A stretch of 64,000 nt of DNA from Galeruca laticollis (GCA_963921935.1 OY998176.1:88910910-88974909); one strand, 5' to 3'. Positions 30,022 to 41,676 are shown, counted from the stretch's first letter. The notes: a model not told the origin generated them from the letters alone. Made by a program: numbers and translations.

Positions 30022-31992
30022 ATGGCACGACAAAGTATCATCCTGACCTGGGTGTCAATCGTCATGTGCGGGCTACATATAACAGTTGGGTTAATCGCGT
30101 ATGAGTGTTCGCACCCCAACACAAATATCACAGTGATATCGTTAAAAGACGTTCAAAAGTGTCCGGAACCAGAAAAAACGTACGCGAGTGAAAAAACGGA
30201 CATTCAAGTGATTCAACGAAACGAAATAAAAATGCAAAAAGTATGGTCATGCGTAATAGAAGTAACAAAATTCATGTTCTACTGCGGGATGCACAGCCAC
30301 ACGTCAGTCGTCAACGGAGGACTATCAACCTACATCTATAAACTAGGAGCAGAAGAATGCAGAAATACCCACAGATACAAAATAATAAAATTATACCAAC
30401 AAACAATAGACAACATATTAATGAATGGGACTACAACAGCGTCAATCAACATAGGCGGCACACTAGACAATATGGGAACATGTAAAGGTATCACATACCA
30501 AGAAAACGACAGAAGTTGGAACGACGTAGTGATAATAGCAACAGCCAAAATAACAATCAAAGATTATCTAGCTAGAGTAACGCTGGAAACAAACGAGATC
30601 CACCTACAAGGAGAAATAACTTGCAAATTCACGAATGGTTACTGCTTCGACTCCACGGTAGGAGAATCCACTTGGTCCAGTTATGAGCCAACAACATGCG
30701 AAGACCATCTGAGTCAATTATACAAAGGCAAAGGCAACAAAATCACAAACACAAGAACATTAGAAGAGCTAATAGTAATCGAAGAAAAAGACAAAGTATT
30801 CGCACTAACATTACAGAAAAGAAACATACTATGTGGAATAGAAGTATGGCAAACAGAGCACCCACGAATTGTCATAATACTTCGAAACACACAAAAGTTA
30901 CAACCGACTATGCCAATTTTAACACAAAACGTAGATTTAATGAACTACGTAAATAGCAAACTACTCTATGTTGAACAAGCATATAAACGAGACGTAAACA
31001 TGCTTTACACAGATACAATACACCGAAGATGTTTAACGAAAAGAGAAATACTCAAGAACAGACTGCTAATGGCACACACACTACCTAATGCAGTCAGCCA
31101 ACTAATGGAAAATGAACCCGGACACATAGGCAGAGTATTAGGCGAAGTACTTTATATCATAAAATGCATACCAGTAACAGTCGAGATAAGACGAACAAAC
31201 AGATGTTACAACGAACTACCAATAAAAGTAAACAACGAAACAAAATTTATGGCTCCACTAACCAGAATAATACAAAACCACGCAGAAGAGATAGATTGCA
31301 ATAACATGATACCACCACTTTATTTCATAGATGATCAATGGATAGGGCTAACACCACATCCCACAATAGCCAAACAACCAAAAACCATAAAAGTAGAAGA
31401 AGAAATAAATCTCCATTTCGACCCCATCCAACCACTAGGAGCCAAGGGTCTGTACACGCAAGAAGAAATCAATGCAGCACAAAGAGCCCTTACGTTCGGG
31501 ACAGAGAGAAAAGCAGTAGAAAACATAATTACTCGCAGAGCAGCGGGAATGAATGCCAACAGTCAAGGCTACACCGTATCAAACATATTTGATACAAAAG
31601 AAAACAAGAACCTAGCAGAATCCACCCTAAAGCACACATGGGCATGGTTCACAGAATTAGGTTCAGTTATAAGTGGAATTATTGGAATATATTTCACATT
31701 CCAAACCATAAAATACATAGCAGGCACCATACTAAATGGAATACGTATACACCAAACTTTAGGATGCAGTATAGCACTAATAGGCAGCATATGGGACTCC
31801 CTAACGGCATGGATAATTCACTCACACCAGACGAGGAAACCAGAGGAAGAAACAATAGAGATGGACCAAATAACGCAGCAAGAGACGAGCCACCCAAGGT
31901 CACAGCATTGGACAGACAGAAGTCGCCAGATGAACGATCTACTAAGCAATAGTGTCGCGAGTGTAAGCGGTCGCGACCTAGGTCAGGAATAA
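30022..31992 (+). CDS. env: Envelope-like glycoprotein of the ERV
   Basis: Intact 656-aa membrane protein that would mediate entry. A hydrophobic signal peptide covers about residues 1-26 and is followed by YEC. The ectodomain has many cysteines and several N-x-S/T sites (for example NTNIT near residue 34 and NGTT in the first quarter). A long hydrophobic, glycine-containing region lies at about residues 547-600 (WAWFTELGSVISG onward to IWDSLTAWII), then a hydrophilic acidic tail of about 56 residues. I see no RxKR cleavage site or adjoining fusion peptide as in baculovirus-F-like errantivirus Env. The cysteine/SL pattern at the N-terminus and the membrane region recall chuvirus-type (class III, gB-like) glycoproteins. 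That assignment is from memory and needs a search. Confidence 0.85.
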   Translation: MARQSIILTWVSIVMCGLHITVGLIAYECSHPNTNITVISLKDVQKCPEPEKTYASEKTDIQVIQRNEIKMQKVWSCVIEVTKFMFYCGMHSHTSVVNGGLSTYIYKLGAEECRNTHRYKIIKLYQQTIDNILMNGTTTASINIGGTLDNMGTCKGITYQENDRSWNDVVIIATAKITIKDYLARVTLETNEIHLQGEITCKFTNGYCFDSTVGESTWSSYEPTTCEDHLSQLYKGKGNKITNTRTLEELIVIEEKDKVFALTLQKRNILCGIEVWQTEHPRIVIILRNTQKLQPTMPILTQNVDLMNYVNSKLLYVEQAYKRDVNMLYTDTIHRRCLTKREILKNRLLMAHTLPNAVSQLMENEPGHIGRVLGEVLYIIKCIPVTVEIRRTNRCYNELPIKVNNETKFMAPLTRIIQNHAEEIDCNNMIPPLYFIDDQWIGLTPHPTIAKQPKTIKVEEEINLHFDPIQPLGAKGLYTQEEINAAQRALTFGTERKAVENIITRRAAGMNANSQGYTVSNIFDTKENKNLAESTLKHTWAWFTELGSVISGIIGIYFTFQTIKYIAGTILNGIRIHQTLGCSIALIGSIWDSLTAWIIHSHQTRKPEEETIEMDQITQQETSHPRSQHWTDRSRQMNDLLSNSVASVSGRDLGQE

Positions 31993-32156
31993 TAAAAACA
32001 AAATACAGTGCCAAACAAAAAGTAATGAATGAAATTGTAAATAAAGTTGTAAAATGTATAAAAAAATGTATCACTAATTTTAAGATTTCAGGCCACTATT
32101 GTAAGCCGTAGGCCACATTTTAATTAAGGGTAATCATACCTAAGCAGGGATTTGAA

Positions 32157-32197
32157 AAAAAAAAAAAAAAGGTATTGGACCAGGGAGGTCGCAATAC
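32157..32197 (+). other. Poly(A) run and hairpin before the polypurine tract
   Basis: About 14 A are followed by an inverted repeat: 32172-32181 pairs with 32187-32197 (ten pairs, one bulged G, five-base loop AGGGA). Confidence 0.6.
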
Positions 32198-32217
32198 TTT
32201 TACAAAGGGGGAAGTAA
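32198..32217 (+). other. Polypurine tract before the 3' LTR
   Basis: AAAGGGGGAAG followed by TAA then the LTR start TG. It is the expected plus-strand primer, and it has an identical copy at 22753-22770. Confidence 0.85.
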
Positions 32218-34181
32218 TGTAATAAATGCGAAAAACACATGAATATATTATTGTACAAAAATTCGGAACACTCGGTAAATACAAAATTTAATTTAATTAA
32301 TATGAAACTAGAATACGACCCACATATTGTTTAACAAAATCTTTACAAAGTCAAAACAGAATAAAAAAATAAAACATTTACTGGGTCAAACCAAAACAAA
32401 GTTGTTTAAAAAAATATCATTATTTCGATAACAAAAAGTCTGCACGCTTCAAAAACAAAGAAAAACTGCAACTCGAAAAACAAAAACATCTCACACCCAA
32501 AGTCGGGTGATGGAAAAAAACAAAAAGGAAGAACGGCTCAGGACTCGAGAGAGTACGGGTCGTACACGCGAAGGGAAAGGCTTTCCCCGAGTACGAGAGT
32601 ATAGTGTTTTAGTGTTGGTGATACCCGAGGTAAAAATTTCTCCGTTGTGTCAGGGCGTAATAGGAATACTTGGTGATTCCTTGACAGTGCAGTCTGTCCC
32701 CCAGTATCAGAGCACAAACCGGTGGAATTTCCCTCGACGCTATCACTAAATCATCCTAACACGTCTCGGCAAATTTCGCATTTTCGGGGCAGCGACCCAG
32801 TTAGAGATACAGACGCAGTTCCTGCAGAATATAAAAAGGGAAGTTATTCTACCGTAAGTTTTTGAACAAAAGTATTATTTTATTTAATAACGTATATTTT
32901 TGTGAATAAGACCAGATTTACCGCGTGTCTCGAGGGTTTAGAGAATTTAAGGATTTAAACGGGCATGTTAAAGCTTGATTTGAGGATCGTAGAAGTTTTC
33001 TTACGTTATTATTTTCTCATTTTTTTTTACACAGAGTATCTTTTGGTTCGTGTGGTAGATAAGAGGAGAGCGAGAGCAATCGAGAAATAACAGAGTTGAA
33101 TTTAGTTTTAAGCCAGAGCGAATTGGTTTTTCCGTTTTAATCAGGGACCATTTGATATATAACAAAAGAAAACCATATTTCGGTTAAATTCCATTTCACA
33201 TTTATTTCAAGGTGATAGACAACCTTGGGGCTTATAAAAGCTGACACCGAAAAATTTGTACTATTTTGTAATGTTATAACATAAGAATCTTGTTTCACTA
33301 CGAAAATATCCACTTTAAATGCCGTCATACTCCAAGGCCGTTGGTGATAAAGCACACGTAAACTAAAAAATTCGCTTGGGGGTCACAAGGTAACTGGCCT
33401 ATGTTTATTTGTTTACTGAATCGAATGCGACCCAGCTAACTGGAAATTCTAGACAGAAAAATATAAAAAGGAAAGCACTTGGCCTCTCGGGCTTCTTTCT
33501 ATTTTTCCTTTCTCTCTCTTTTCTCATTTACCATCCTACTAATATTATACGCGGAATCCGAAATTTATTATTTTGTGAGTAATTCCGGCGTATACCGGAG
33601 AACCGGATAAATATCTATAATTACTAGTTGAGAGATTTATATCAGGGTACGTCTAATGTTTATTTTATATATATATATATATATTATAGTTGCTACTTCA
33701 GTGCGTAGACAGATTTCGTTAAGTTGTAAATTTAATTTTGACGCACGCAATATTATACGTATAGTATTTTGACAAATGTATATATGATTGGTCTGATTTT
33801 TTTCCATATAGCTATTATATACGTTTAGTTACATACGCTGTGTGGTGTTTACCATAAGTTTTATTTATCACCCTATCCCTCAACCCGTACTTCCCCGGGA
33901 GGGTGTACATACGTTGGAAAAAGGGGGCCGATTGCCGAGAACAAACCCTATCCTGGCAAGGAGATTATTCCGCTTTAAGCCCAGGCGTACCTAGCTCAGA
34001 AGTCGGACTGGATGTGCCTTACCCGCTCGGATTGCACAGAATTTCATTGGAGAGGAGGTATTACTCAGTGACAAAAATAAGAAGGGTAACGAGGATTTAC
34101 TAGAATAGCCCTTAGGTGCCTCAGAAATTATTAGAATAAAAAAATAACATCTAGCGATTATTAAGTTTTAGGGTTATTAGA
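32218..34181 (+). repeat. 3' LTR
   Basis: 1,964 bp. It is identical to 20230-22185 except six substitutions and four additional AT units, and it is followed by GCAC. Confidence 0.95.
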
Positions 34182-34689
34182 GCACATTAACACCCATGCT
34201 CTCTTAATTATGTGATACTACCGATAGATGGGATAGAGTTTTAGGTGGATAATAAAATGTATGCATCAACTGGAGAGTCTCCCAGTACGTTATTTATCGG
34301 TGTTAAACAAGTAGGCAGACTAAACGATTCGCTCACACTCTATATGGAAAGTAACCAGATTTTTTAACGAGATTTAAATACTTTAGACGTGAAGCCAGTG
34401 AAAAATAGAGCTTAATCAAAAAGCAAATGATGAATCTTATAACAGAAGTCATAAATACCCAACGGTTTAAAATATAGGTGATTAAGTGGTAATTAGAAAT
34501 GTAGATAACACTCCTGGAGTGAATAAGAAACCCATTCCAGAGTTTGAAGGACCTTATGTTGTCAGGGCAATATAAGATTTCGATAGATTTGTAGTGACCG
34601 ATATAAATGGGTTTCAAGTTACAGAAAACCTGTTTCAAACTGTAGTTGGACACGATCAAATGAACCTTTGGCTTCAAGATCAACAATAG
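34182..34689 (+). pseudogene. Old Ty3/gypsy integrase, C-terminal part (after the ERV)
   Basis: Continues the gene broken at 20229. Visible stretches are ASTGESPSTLFIGVKQVGRL (about 34264-34323), then PGVNKKPIPEFEGPYVVRAI (GPY-type module, about 34513-34572) and FVVTDINGFQVTENLFQTV, ending with a stop at 34687-34689. Several in-frame stops (for example near 34365 and 34573) show it was dead or dying. Its divergence contrasts with the fresh LTR pair of the ERV inside it. Confidence 0.75.
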
Positions 34690-35298
34690 GCTATTTTAAT
34701 TGATAATTTCATTTTATTTATAGTTTAATTTTCGGTATATTAGTACCAGTAGCTTCAGGAATTCTATTTATCACAGTATTTGTTTAATGGAATCATTTGT
34801 ATTAATGACAATAGTTGTCAGTATCTTTTTAGAAATACTATGAATAATATATTTATTTATGTCACATTTGATTTGTTTACCCACAAATTTTGAGAGATAC
34901 TGCGTTTATGAATAGTTTGTTTTATGGGAATTATGCTCTTATGTGTTATGAATATTATGGTCCTAAATTTTATGAATATTATGCTCTTATGTTTATACCC
35001 TATTATTATGTTTATTATTATGTCTCTAAGAAAATGTTATAATTATGTCCACATTTGTGTCACTTATGTTCGTTTATATAGCGATTTAAGTATTATGTCC
35101 AAAATGCATTATGGTAGATAATATATCCTGTAAAATGATCGTCATATAATCGTGTGATATTTCTGTTATGGTTCATATTCATGCAAAAAGTTTATTCTTC
35201 ATATAAGCTTCATATAGGTTTGTAATATGGGTTATTTTTATATAACTTATGTGAGTTTGCTACGAGAATCGGGACGATTATCAAGTCAGGACGGCCCA
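34690..35298. other. Non-coding region before the old 3' LTR
   Basis: AT-rich. Around 34925-35000 the phrase TTATGAATATTATG recurs with TGCTCTTATGT between copies, a small degenerate repeat. A 65-codon ORF (34924-35121) arises from it and is not credible as a gene. Confidence 0.45.
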
Positions 35299-35470
35299 AC
35301 TGTAGGACTTGTGTCATTGTAGGCTGGTGGATCGTGGGAGGATGGCCAGAACTTACTCGATTCTCTTAATTCAAGAAACATAATTTTGTTCAATACAAGT
35401 TCAAATGAATTCAAAGATTTATTATTTTATTTATTTATTCCAGAGTGCGTAGGATCGGCACAAACGCTCG
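35299..35470 (+). mobile_element. Possible 3' LTR remnant of the old Ty3/gypsy element
   Basis: After GGACGGCCCAAC the sequence TGTAGGACTTGTGTCATTGT resembles the start of the LTR-like block at 13744. The end cannot be fixed. Its position after the integrase stop fits a 3' LTR. Confidence 0.4.
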
Positions 35471-36930
35471 TTAGCAATAGCAATGATTAGGTATGAGATC
35501 CCTTGAAGAAAACCAATGAATCGAAAATACAACAATTTTATTGATAAAAAAAATATCCTTACTGGTTACAAATTTTTTTAAGCAACGATAAGGAAATGGA
35601 TACCAGGATCAATATAGATAGTTAACTCAAATTCTAATAAATGATAGTTCTCATAACTCCATACTATCACACACAATGAATATGAATAAATATGAATAAA
35701 TATAGGAACTATGACGTCACCGTTAGTTGTAATCAATCCCAGCTCTAACCTTTTGTTAGGTTAAAATTTATTTGTATAGTCTCCAAACGTTAAGCGATAA
35801 AATACGAGAGCATACGAACTATGTTCGATGATTAGCAATATTGAATTTTTTTTTATATTTGCAATATGAGAATCGATAATTTCGCACTAATCTCCATATA
35901 AGATAAGTTTTCTGCTATCATCGACGTCTGGGTTATCTTTTGATTGAAACGAAAAAAGTAATATAAACTATCTACCGAGTTATTATAGAATAAACTGTGC
36001 GGTGTATACTTCTTCCAATCTTTTATAGTTCTGAACACTTATATCGTCTTACTTTTCCTTTTTCACACCAATTGTTAAATTAGGTTTAAAATTCACCTAC
36101 ATCCTTCTCGGCTTCTCCTCTTCGTCTCTCTCCTTGTCGATAGCCAACAACAGTTTTTTTTCTAGTGTTCACTTTAAGAAAAAACAATAATTTGTTACCA
36201 AACTCACGTTCGTTTCACTTAGTATTACTCCGTTCGAATATTTTCCCCGTCGGTATGTCGCTGTCACTTTTCTACACTTAACCTAAATATCGATAAACAT
36301 GTCAATTATTTTCTTTAAAATATGATTCATAAGTTTTATTGGATTTATATACGGGGTTCATCTAAAGTAAATGTTCAATAAACTAGTTTAGATGAATTTG
36401 ATATATTATATACATATACGGGATTTATCTAAATTAAGTTTCCAGTAAATAATTTTTATATGAGTTTGATTTCGTATGCAGGGTTTTGTCTAAATTAAGT
36501 CTTTATTTTTCCATTTTATACTTCCAAATAAATTACATTCTAATAATTGACTCTTATTATTGATATCCAATAAACAATTCTGTATTGATATACCTATGCC
36601 TCGAATTTATTTACAATGTTTATATTATGTCATAAATAAAATTAATTTATGCAACTTGACAGTAATTTGTCTTCTCTCTATATTTATGAATTTTTTCATT
36701 GTTAATATCTCACTTCAATATTATATTATATTATAAATAATAACACAACAATATATACAGAGGCATTTCAATAAAAAGTATCCACCCTCTACAAATCGGA
36801 GGCCGTGACTTTTATGAAAAAATACAAACGTATGTCAAAAATCATATAAAGGGGGACGTCTTTTCGCTCATATCTACTCCTTATAACTCAAACCCCCTTC
36901 TTCCTATGGTCACATCTCCAATTCATTTTA
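35471..36930. other. No gene; one short tandem repeat
   Basis: AT-rich. At 36354-36490 a unit of about 65 bp with GGRTTYATCTAAATTAAGT is repeated about 2.3 times. At 36755-36925 the sequence starts like a DNA-transposon end (CAGAGGCATTTCAATAAAAA), but no partner end was found. Confidence 0.4.
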
Positions 36931-37870
36931 ATGGAACACGCTGTATATTTCCACATTTTTGGACTTTCCTCTGGAACAGAGGAAGAATTCAAGGACGCTT
37001 TATCCTCCATGAACAATAAATCTCCCGGCCCAGATGATATACCAGTTATCTTTCTTATAAACTTACCTATCAGTGGTAAGAAACTTCTTTTGCAAATATT
37101 TAACTCTATATGGTCCAATCACACATTTCCAGAAATTTGGAAGAAGGCAATAGTCATACCTATTCTAAAACCCAAAAAATCTTCTCTACTATCGGAACCA
37201 AAAAGGCCGATAGCACTCACAATCAACGCATGCAAGATATTTGAAAAATAATCAATCGTCGATTACTTTGGTGCCGTGAAGCAAATAATCAACTTATACC
37301 CGATCAATCTGGTTTCAGAACTAATAGATCAACTTTGGACAATATCATCGAAATACACGAAACCTTCAACAAAAAACAAAAATGTCTAGCAATTCACTTC
37401 AACCTCAATCATGCTTTGACAGAGCTTAAAACCTCAAAATTCTCCTGAACCTACAAAACTGGGGATACCTGGGCAACATATTAGCTCTTGTCAAAAATTT
37501 TCTCTCAAATAGGAACATTCAAGTAAAGGTGAACGGAACAATTTCCAATACTAAAACACAAGAAAATGGAACTCCCCAAGGATCGGTTTTAAGCCCAACA
37601 CTGTTTCTTATTGCAATTAATGACATTACAAAATATTGATACACCCATACAAGCTCGACTATATGCAGATGACTTGATTCTATTTATGAGAGGAAAAAAC
37701 TTGAGCAGCACTGCTAATCTGCTACAAAAACAACTTCTTAAAGTAGAACGATGATCAAAAACATCTGGCATGACCTTCAGTGCTGATAAAACAAAAAGCA
37801 TAATATTTTCCAAAAGAAAAACAAGGCAAAAACCACCACTAAAACTTTATAACAAAAACTTGATGGAAAA
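36931..37870 (+). pseudogene. I-like LINE reverse transcriptase, N-terminal and catalytic part
   Basis: ORF 36931-37251 encodes EEFKDALSSMNNKSPGPDDI and FPEIWKKAIVIPILKPKKS, the classic beginning of a non-LTR RT. It then runs in broken frames: IPDQSGFRTNRSTLDNIIEI (about 37297-37356), a diverged equivalent of the GTPQGSVLSP block (37570-37600) and RLYADDLILFMRG (catalytic YADD near 37661-37672). Stops occur at about 37249 and near 37440. It continues into the ORF at 37886. Confidence 0.75.
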
Positions 37871-37885
37871 ATAAAATTTCTTGGT

Positions 37886-38823
37886 ATGATATTCGACCAA
37901 CATAAAAAACTGATCTCCTATTGTCAACTTGCACTAAATTTACTAGAATACACATCAAATAAACACTCGAGAGCTGGAGAAAAACTATTGTTACTGATAT
38001 ATAGAACACTCATCAGATCCAAAATAGATTACGGATGTGTAGCCTACGCTTCAGCTACACCAAATGTTTTAAGACCATTAGATACTCTACATAACAATGC
38101 ACTACGACTAATACTAGCGGCATACTGTACAACCCCCACAAATAGTTTAAACTGTGAAGCAGGAGAAGCTCCACTCAAAAACAGACGACAGTACCTTAGT
38201 ATTTCATATGCAGCTAGAGTACGAGCCAATCCCCACTCTCTCACCTACCACACCACATTCGGCAAAACTTCTTCATTTCACCCACAACGCAGTACCACAA
38301 TATACGAAAGAATACACCAATATTTACAAACCACTAGCAACGACACTTTCCCTTCTGTAATTAACTGGCCTTCAATCTTCCAACTAACTCCTCCCTGGCT
38401 GATCAGTCCTCCGTCTGTTAACACATCTCTTGCACAATATAGAAAACAAGATACCAGCCCTCACATCTTCTCAAAACTCTTCTCACAATCTCTTCTCAAC
38501 TTTCAAGGTTACACTGAGATATATATTGACGCGTCCAAAACCATGGAAGGAGTTGCAGCAGGTGTGGTAGCACCCAGTGAGGTAAAAATAGTCAAACTGC
38601 CAGACACTGCGTGTATACTTACAGGTGAACTTCACGCAATTCTAGAGGCCACAAAACTTATACGTAATAGCCCCAAGGACAAACATCTCATAATTACCGA
38701 CTCACTTAACGCTGTAGCTTTAATAACCAAGATATTCACAAAAAATCCAATTGCTTCATACATCAAACACAAGTTACACAACCTCAGTAATCTTAGGGTT
38801 TTAAATGAAACTTACTGTTTCTA
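37886..38823 (+). pseudogene. I-like LINE RT thumb and RNase H domain
   Basis: A 312-codon frame. The thumb region is YRTLIRSKIDYGCVAYASAT and LRLILAAYCTTPTNSLNCEA. The RNase H domain begins at about 38518 with IYIDASKTMEGVAAGVVA (first Asp), ILTGELHAILEATKLI (Glu) and LIITDSLNAVALI (Asp). The frame is cut at 38823 by a MITE. The final RNase H block, PSHMGIKGNETAD, follows at about 38967, so the domain was complete before the insertion. RNase H in the same protein as RT is typical of I and related clades. Confidence 0.85.
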
Positions 38824-38958
38824 GTTAACTCCACAGTTCATTGAAAAATGTTGAAAATTCTAAAAAATTGACAAACGTTTCGATATTACCTAAATATATC
38901 GAAACAATTGTCAATTTTTTAGAATTTTCAACCTTTTTTAATAAACTGTGGAGTTAAC
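38824..38958. mobile_element. 135-bp foldback MITE with TA duplication
   Basis: The ends are GTTAACTCCACAGTT and its reverse complement, and almost the whole element can fold on itself (arms of about 60 bp; centre near 38890). TA lies at 38822-38823 and 38959-38960. It breaks the RNase H frame, which is continuous across the site if one TA is counted, so the borders are exact. Confidence 0.9.
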
Positions 38959-38960
38959 TA

Positions 38961-39381
38961 TAAACCATCTCATATGGGAATAAAAGGAAACGAAACAGCA
39001 GACACACACTCCCGTACCGCAGCAAATCAATCGAACACGTCCACATACCACACAAGTACATCAGATTTAAAACCTTATTCTTGCGACCAGATACTTAACA
39101 ATTGGAATACTGAATGGAAACAAAAAACATCCAAACTCCCACAAGTAAAACCCAGCACAGGAAAATGGCAATACAACCCAAATAAACGTCAGCAACAGTT
39201 CATCATCACACGACCTTATCTCGGACATACCAGGCTAACGCGCGAACACATAATGACTCAATAGCCTATTCCACTTTTGTGATAAAACTATAACTGTGTC
39301 TCATATTTTATTACAGTGTCCATCATATAAAACTGAAAGAAGAACCTTCAATATAGAAAGAACCCTTCAAGAGATAATTTG
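38961..39381 (+). pseudogene. I-like LINE, end of RNase H and C-terminus
   Basis: PSHMGIKGNETADTHSRTA closes RNase H. Next come ITRPYLGHTRLTREHIM, typical of the region after RNase H in I and LOA clades, and a diverged zinc-knuckle (FHFCDKTITVSHILLQC with a following Cys-containing helix). A stop at about 39262 and a frame change separate these parts. Confidence 0.75.
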
Positions 39382-39389
39382 AAGCCTAG

Positions 39390-40130
39390 ATTTTGATAGT
39401 TTTTATTAACGGAGTTTTGGATATTTCGAGTTTTAAAACTTTTGATACTGTTTGTATAATTTGTTGTGAAGCCATCTTTTCTTTGGAAATCACGAGAATG
39501 AAGGTGTGCATTGTATGTTTTGAAGAGCGAAAAGGGTCAGGTGCTTCGTGCGAGATATTTTCTTGGTTTCATTCTCATTTACCCTAATTGGGGGATACAG
39601 TTTGCACAAATTATTTGGAAATCCGACTATTTTGAGGAAGCAAGTCGATTTTCTGCCGTTAAGGGATATTATTTTGTACTGGAACCACGATTCACTAAGA
39701 TCGAATCAACTTTTTTTTAACACCTGCAATAATTCGCCATTTTGTAAGCCTATTAGTGGAGGATTTTGATTTGATTATTCCACGTGGCTGGATATTGGAA
39801 TTTTGAGAACCGTCATTGATAAATTGATGTAAGTTATTGATATGATTGCGTTATTTTATCTTTTGTGTTCATTGAATGACAAAAAGTCAGCTGACAACGC
39901 TTCTGATTTATTGGCATATTCTCGACAGATGAATAAATGGTGTCAGTTATATTGACTCGTACTTATTTTGATTAAATAGTAGTTTCACAACACAACAGTA
40001 GCGACGAGGAAAAGAAATGTCGGAATAGGGAGATTTACAGAAACTTAAGAAGACACGGGCTGTAATTAAAGGCCAATCCACAAAGGCCAAAAATATGCAG
40101 AATTACAAACCTCAGAAAATTATTTCCTTC
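39390..40130 (+). mobile_element. Possible LTR and gag start of a BEL/Pao-like element
   Basis: A region with small Phe-rich ORFs ends in ACAACAGTAGCGACGAGGAA (about 39990-40010), resembling primer-binding sites after insect LTRs. It is followed by an ATG at 40018 with a quick stop and GDLQKLKKTRAVIKGQSTKA, similar to the N-terminus of BEL/Pao Gag proteins. Only about 35 codons remain. The LTR limits are not determined. Confidence 0.4.
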
Positions 40131-41676
40131 CTGAAAAGCATAAACATTTTTCATAAACTGTAACAATTCTTATTGAAAATTTGTAAACTACTCCGCTAAC
40201 TACTCTAGAGGTACAAGCGATTATTGTAAATAAAAGAAACATAAATCATCTAGGTAATTTTCCAGTACCAAACTGTCTTCTTAAGTAATAATTGTAAGTA
40301 TCACCAGATAATAGTTCTCCTGGTTTCCTATATTACTACATTCATACTTATCATAAATGGGAAAACGATACCCACTACATCACCATATTTTCTTTTTTTC
40401 TATACATATATTTAAGTCAATCATAAGATAGATCTCTTCTCTGTTTAGCCAAAAATAATTATCAAACATCAGGTATGAATCACATGGATTGTAACTTCTG
40501 TCATTCTGACGATGATATTTCGTAATATCGTAACCCTTGTCCATTTTTTGCAATTTTTTAAATTGTTTCTGTATATTGTGGAACTATTTATAAACAGTTA
40601 GTTTCATTTTAAAAAGTCATGAGTAGATTCCACGCTGTAAATGTCGATACAGTAAATTTCATCAAGTCTCCTGTGGGTCATTATTGTTTCAACATAAATT
40701 AGTGTAATTATATACACCCAAACTAATTATAATCAAATTTGAAACAAAATACACATCTAAAAATTGGATTTTCGATTCAACTATAATCTCACTATCCATA
40801 ATATTTAGGTGTACTTAGAAGCTTATGATAACAATATTACACAAGGTATTAACTAATAACTACAAAGCTTGTAATAAATCCAATTTGAATAAGAATTTAT
40901 CACGTTGCTTGCACATAATAAACAACAAATTAAGTTCATTCATTATAATTAATGGATTCATTTTATCACTGTTCTGACGACAATATTATGGTAACAAATT
41001 ATAAAATTGTGCATGGGGCGATATAACGAACGGTCTTTCATCAATTACCCAACCAAATATACAAGTGAGTATATGCTGGAATTGCAATATGTTACTTGAT
41101 AATAATTTGTATACAGTTTAGTCACTGTTTCATCAACAATGTTATGTAAATATTACACTCACAATTAAGTTGTATCAATTAATCCTTGCACCAATGAACT
41201 ATTCACAGCTGTTCTAAGATTTGTGAGGTATTCAAAAACTTGAAAACACCATAACATGCAAAAATCATATCCAGTTTTCCCTTATACCTAGAAACACCTC
41301 TGTCTCTATTTATGTCTTATATTGATTAGCGGTAGAATTATTCCACGTACATATAGTGATATTTTTCACAGAATGACCTTCGCAAAGCTCGTCATGTCTT
41401 TCACGTTTGAATTCTACCGAGTATTTATTCATGGACAACTTTATTGCTTCAGTTTCCAATACCGAATCAAATTTCTCCACGTGTTTTAGTGTCGAAAATC
41501 GTCAAAATTATCACTCGAAAAGAACGATTGAAAATTCCCGTTCACGGAGGATAATATTGTGACCCTAAAAAATACTAATAAACCACAAGACACATCATCA
41601 GTAGGAATAAAATTATCATCATACACAGTGAGTTCTCGCTTATATAACAGGACCTGAATATATTCAGGAATTAAAA
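40131..41676. other. No gene seen
   Basis: AT-rich unique-looking DNA with no ORF above 60 codons and no repeat of note. Confidence 0.5.

Larger units (their letters stand above)
20230..34181 (+). mobile_element. Endogenous retrovirus-like Ty3/gypsy element with gag, pol and env
   Basis: A 13,952-bp element: 5' LTR, primer-binding-site-like sequence, 0.7-kb leader, gag, pol in the -1 frame, an 860-bp spacer, env, polypurine tract, 3' LTR. LTR divergence is six substitutions over 1,956 bp plus an (AT)4 indel, so integration is fairly recent. Gag and env are open, while pol has three in-frame TAA codons and an altered RNase H residue. The pol order protease-RT-RNase H-integrase is that of Ty3/gypsy. 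Four Gag zinc knuckles, LTRs near 2 kb and a non-baculoviral-type env set it apart from Drosophila errantiviruses. Confidence 0.95.
36931..39381 (+). mobile_element. I-like LINE with RNase H, degraded
   Basis: RT and RNase H of an I-type LINE, 5'-truncated, with a zinc-knuckle-like C-terminus. A 135-bp MITE interrupts it at 38824-38958. The poorly conserved middle (37250-37870) has several frame changes. No endonuclease is left. Confidence 0.75.

Noticed and set aside
30022..31992. Env as an errantivirus/baculovirus-F-type protein
   Set aside because: No RxKR cleavage site with adjacent fusion peptide was found, and the membrane region is unlike that family.
36755..36925. End of another mariner-type element
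   Set aside because: Only one candidate terminus was seen; no inverted partner within the searched distance.
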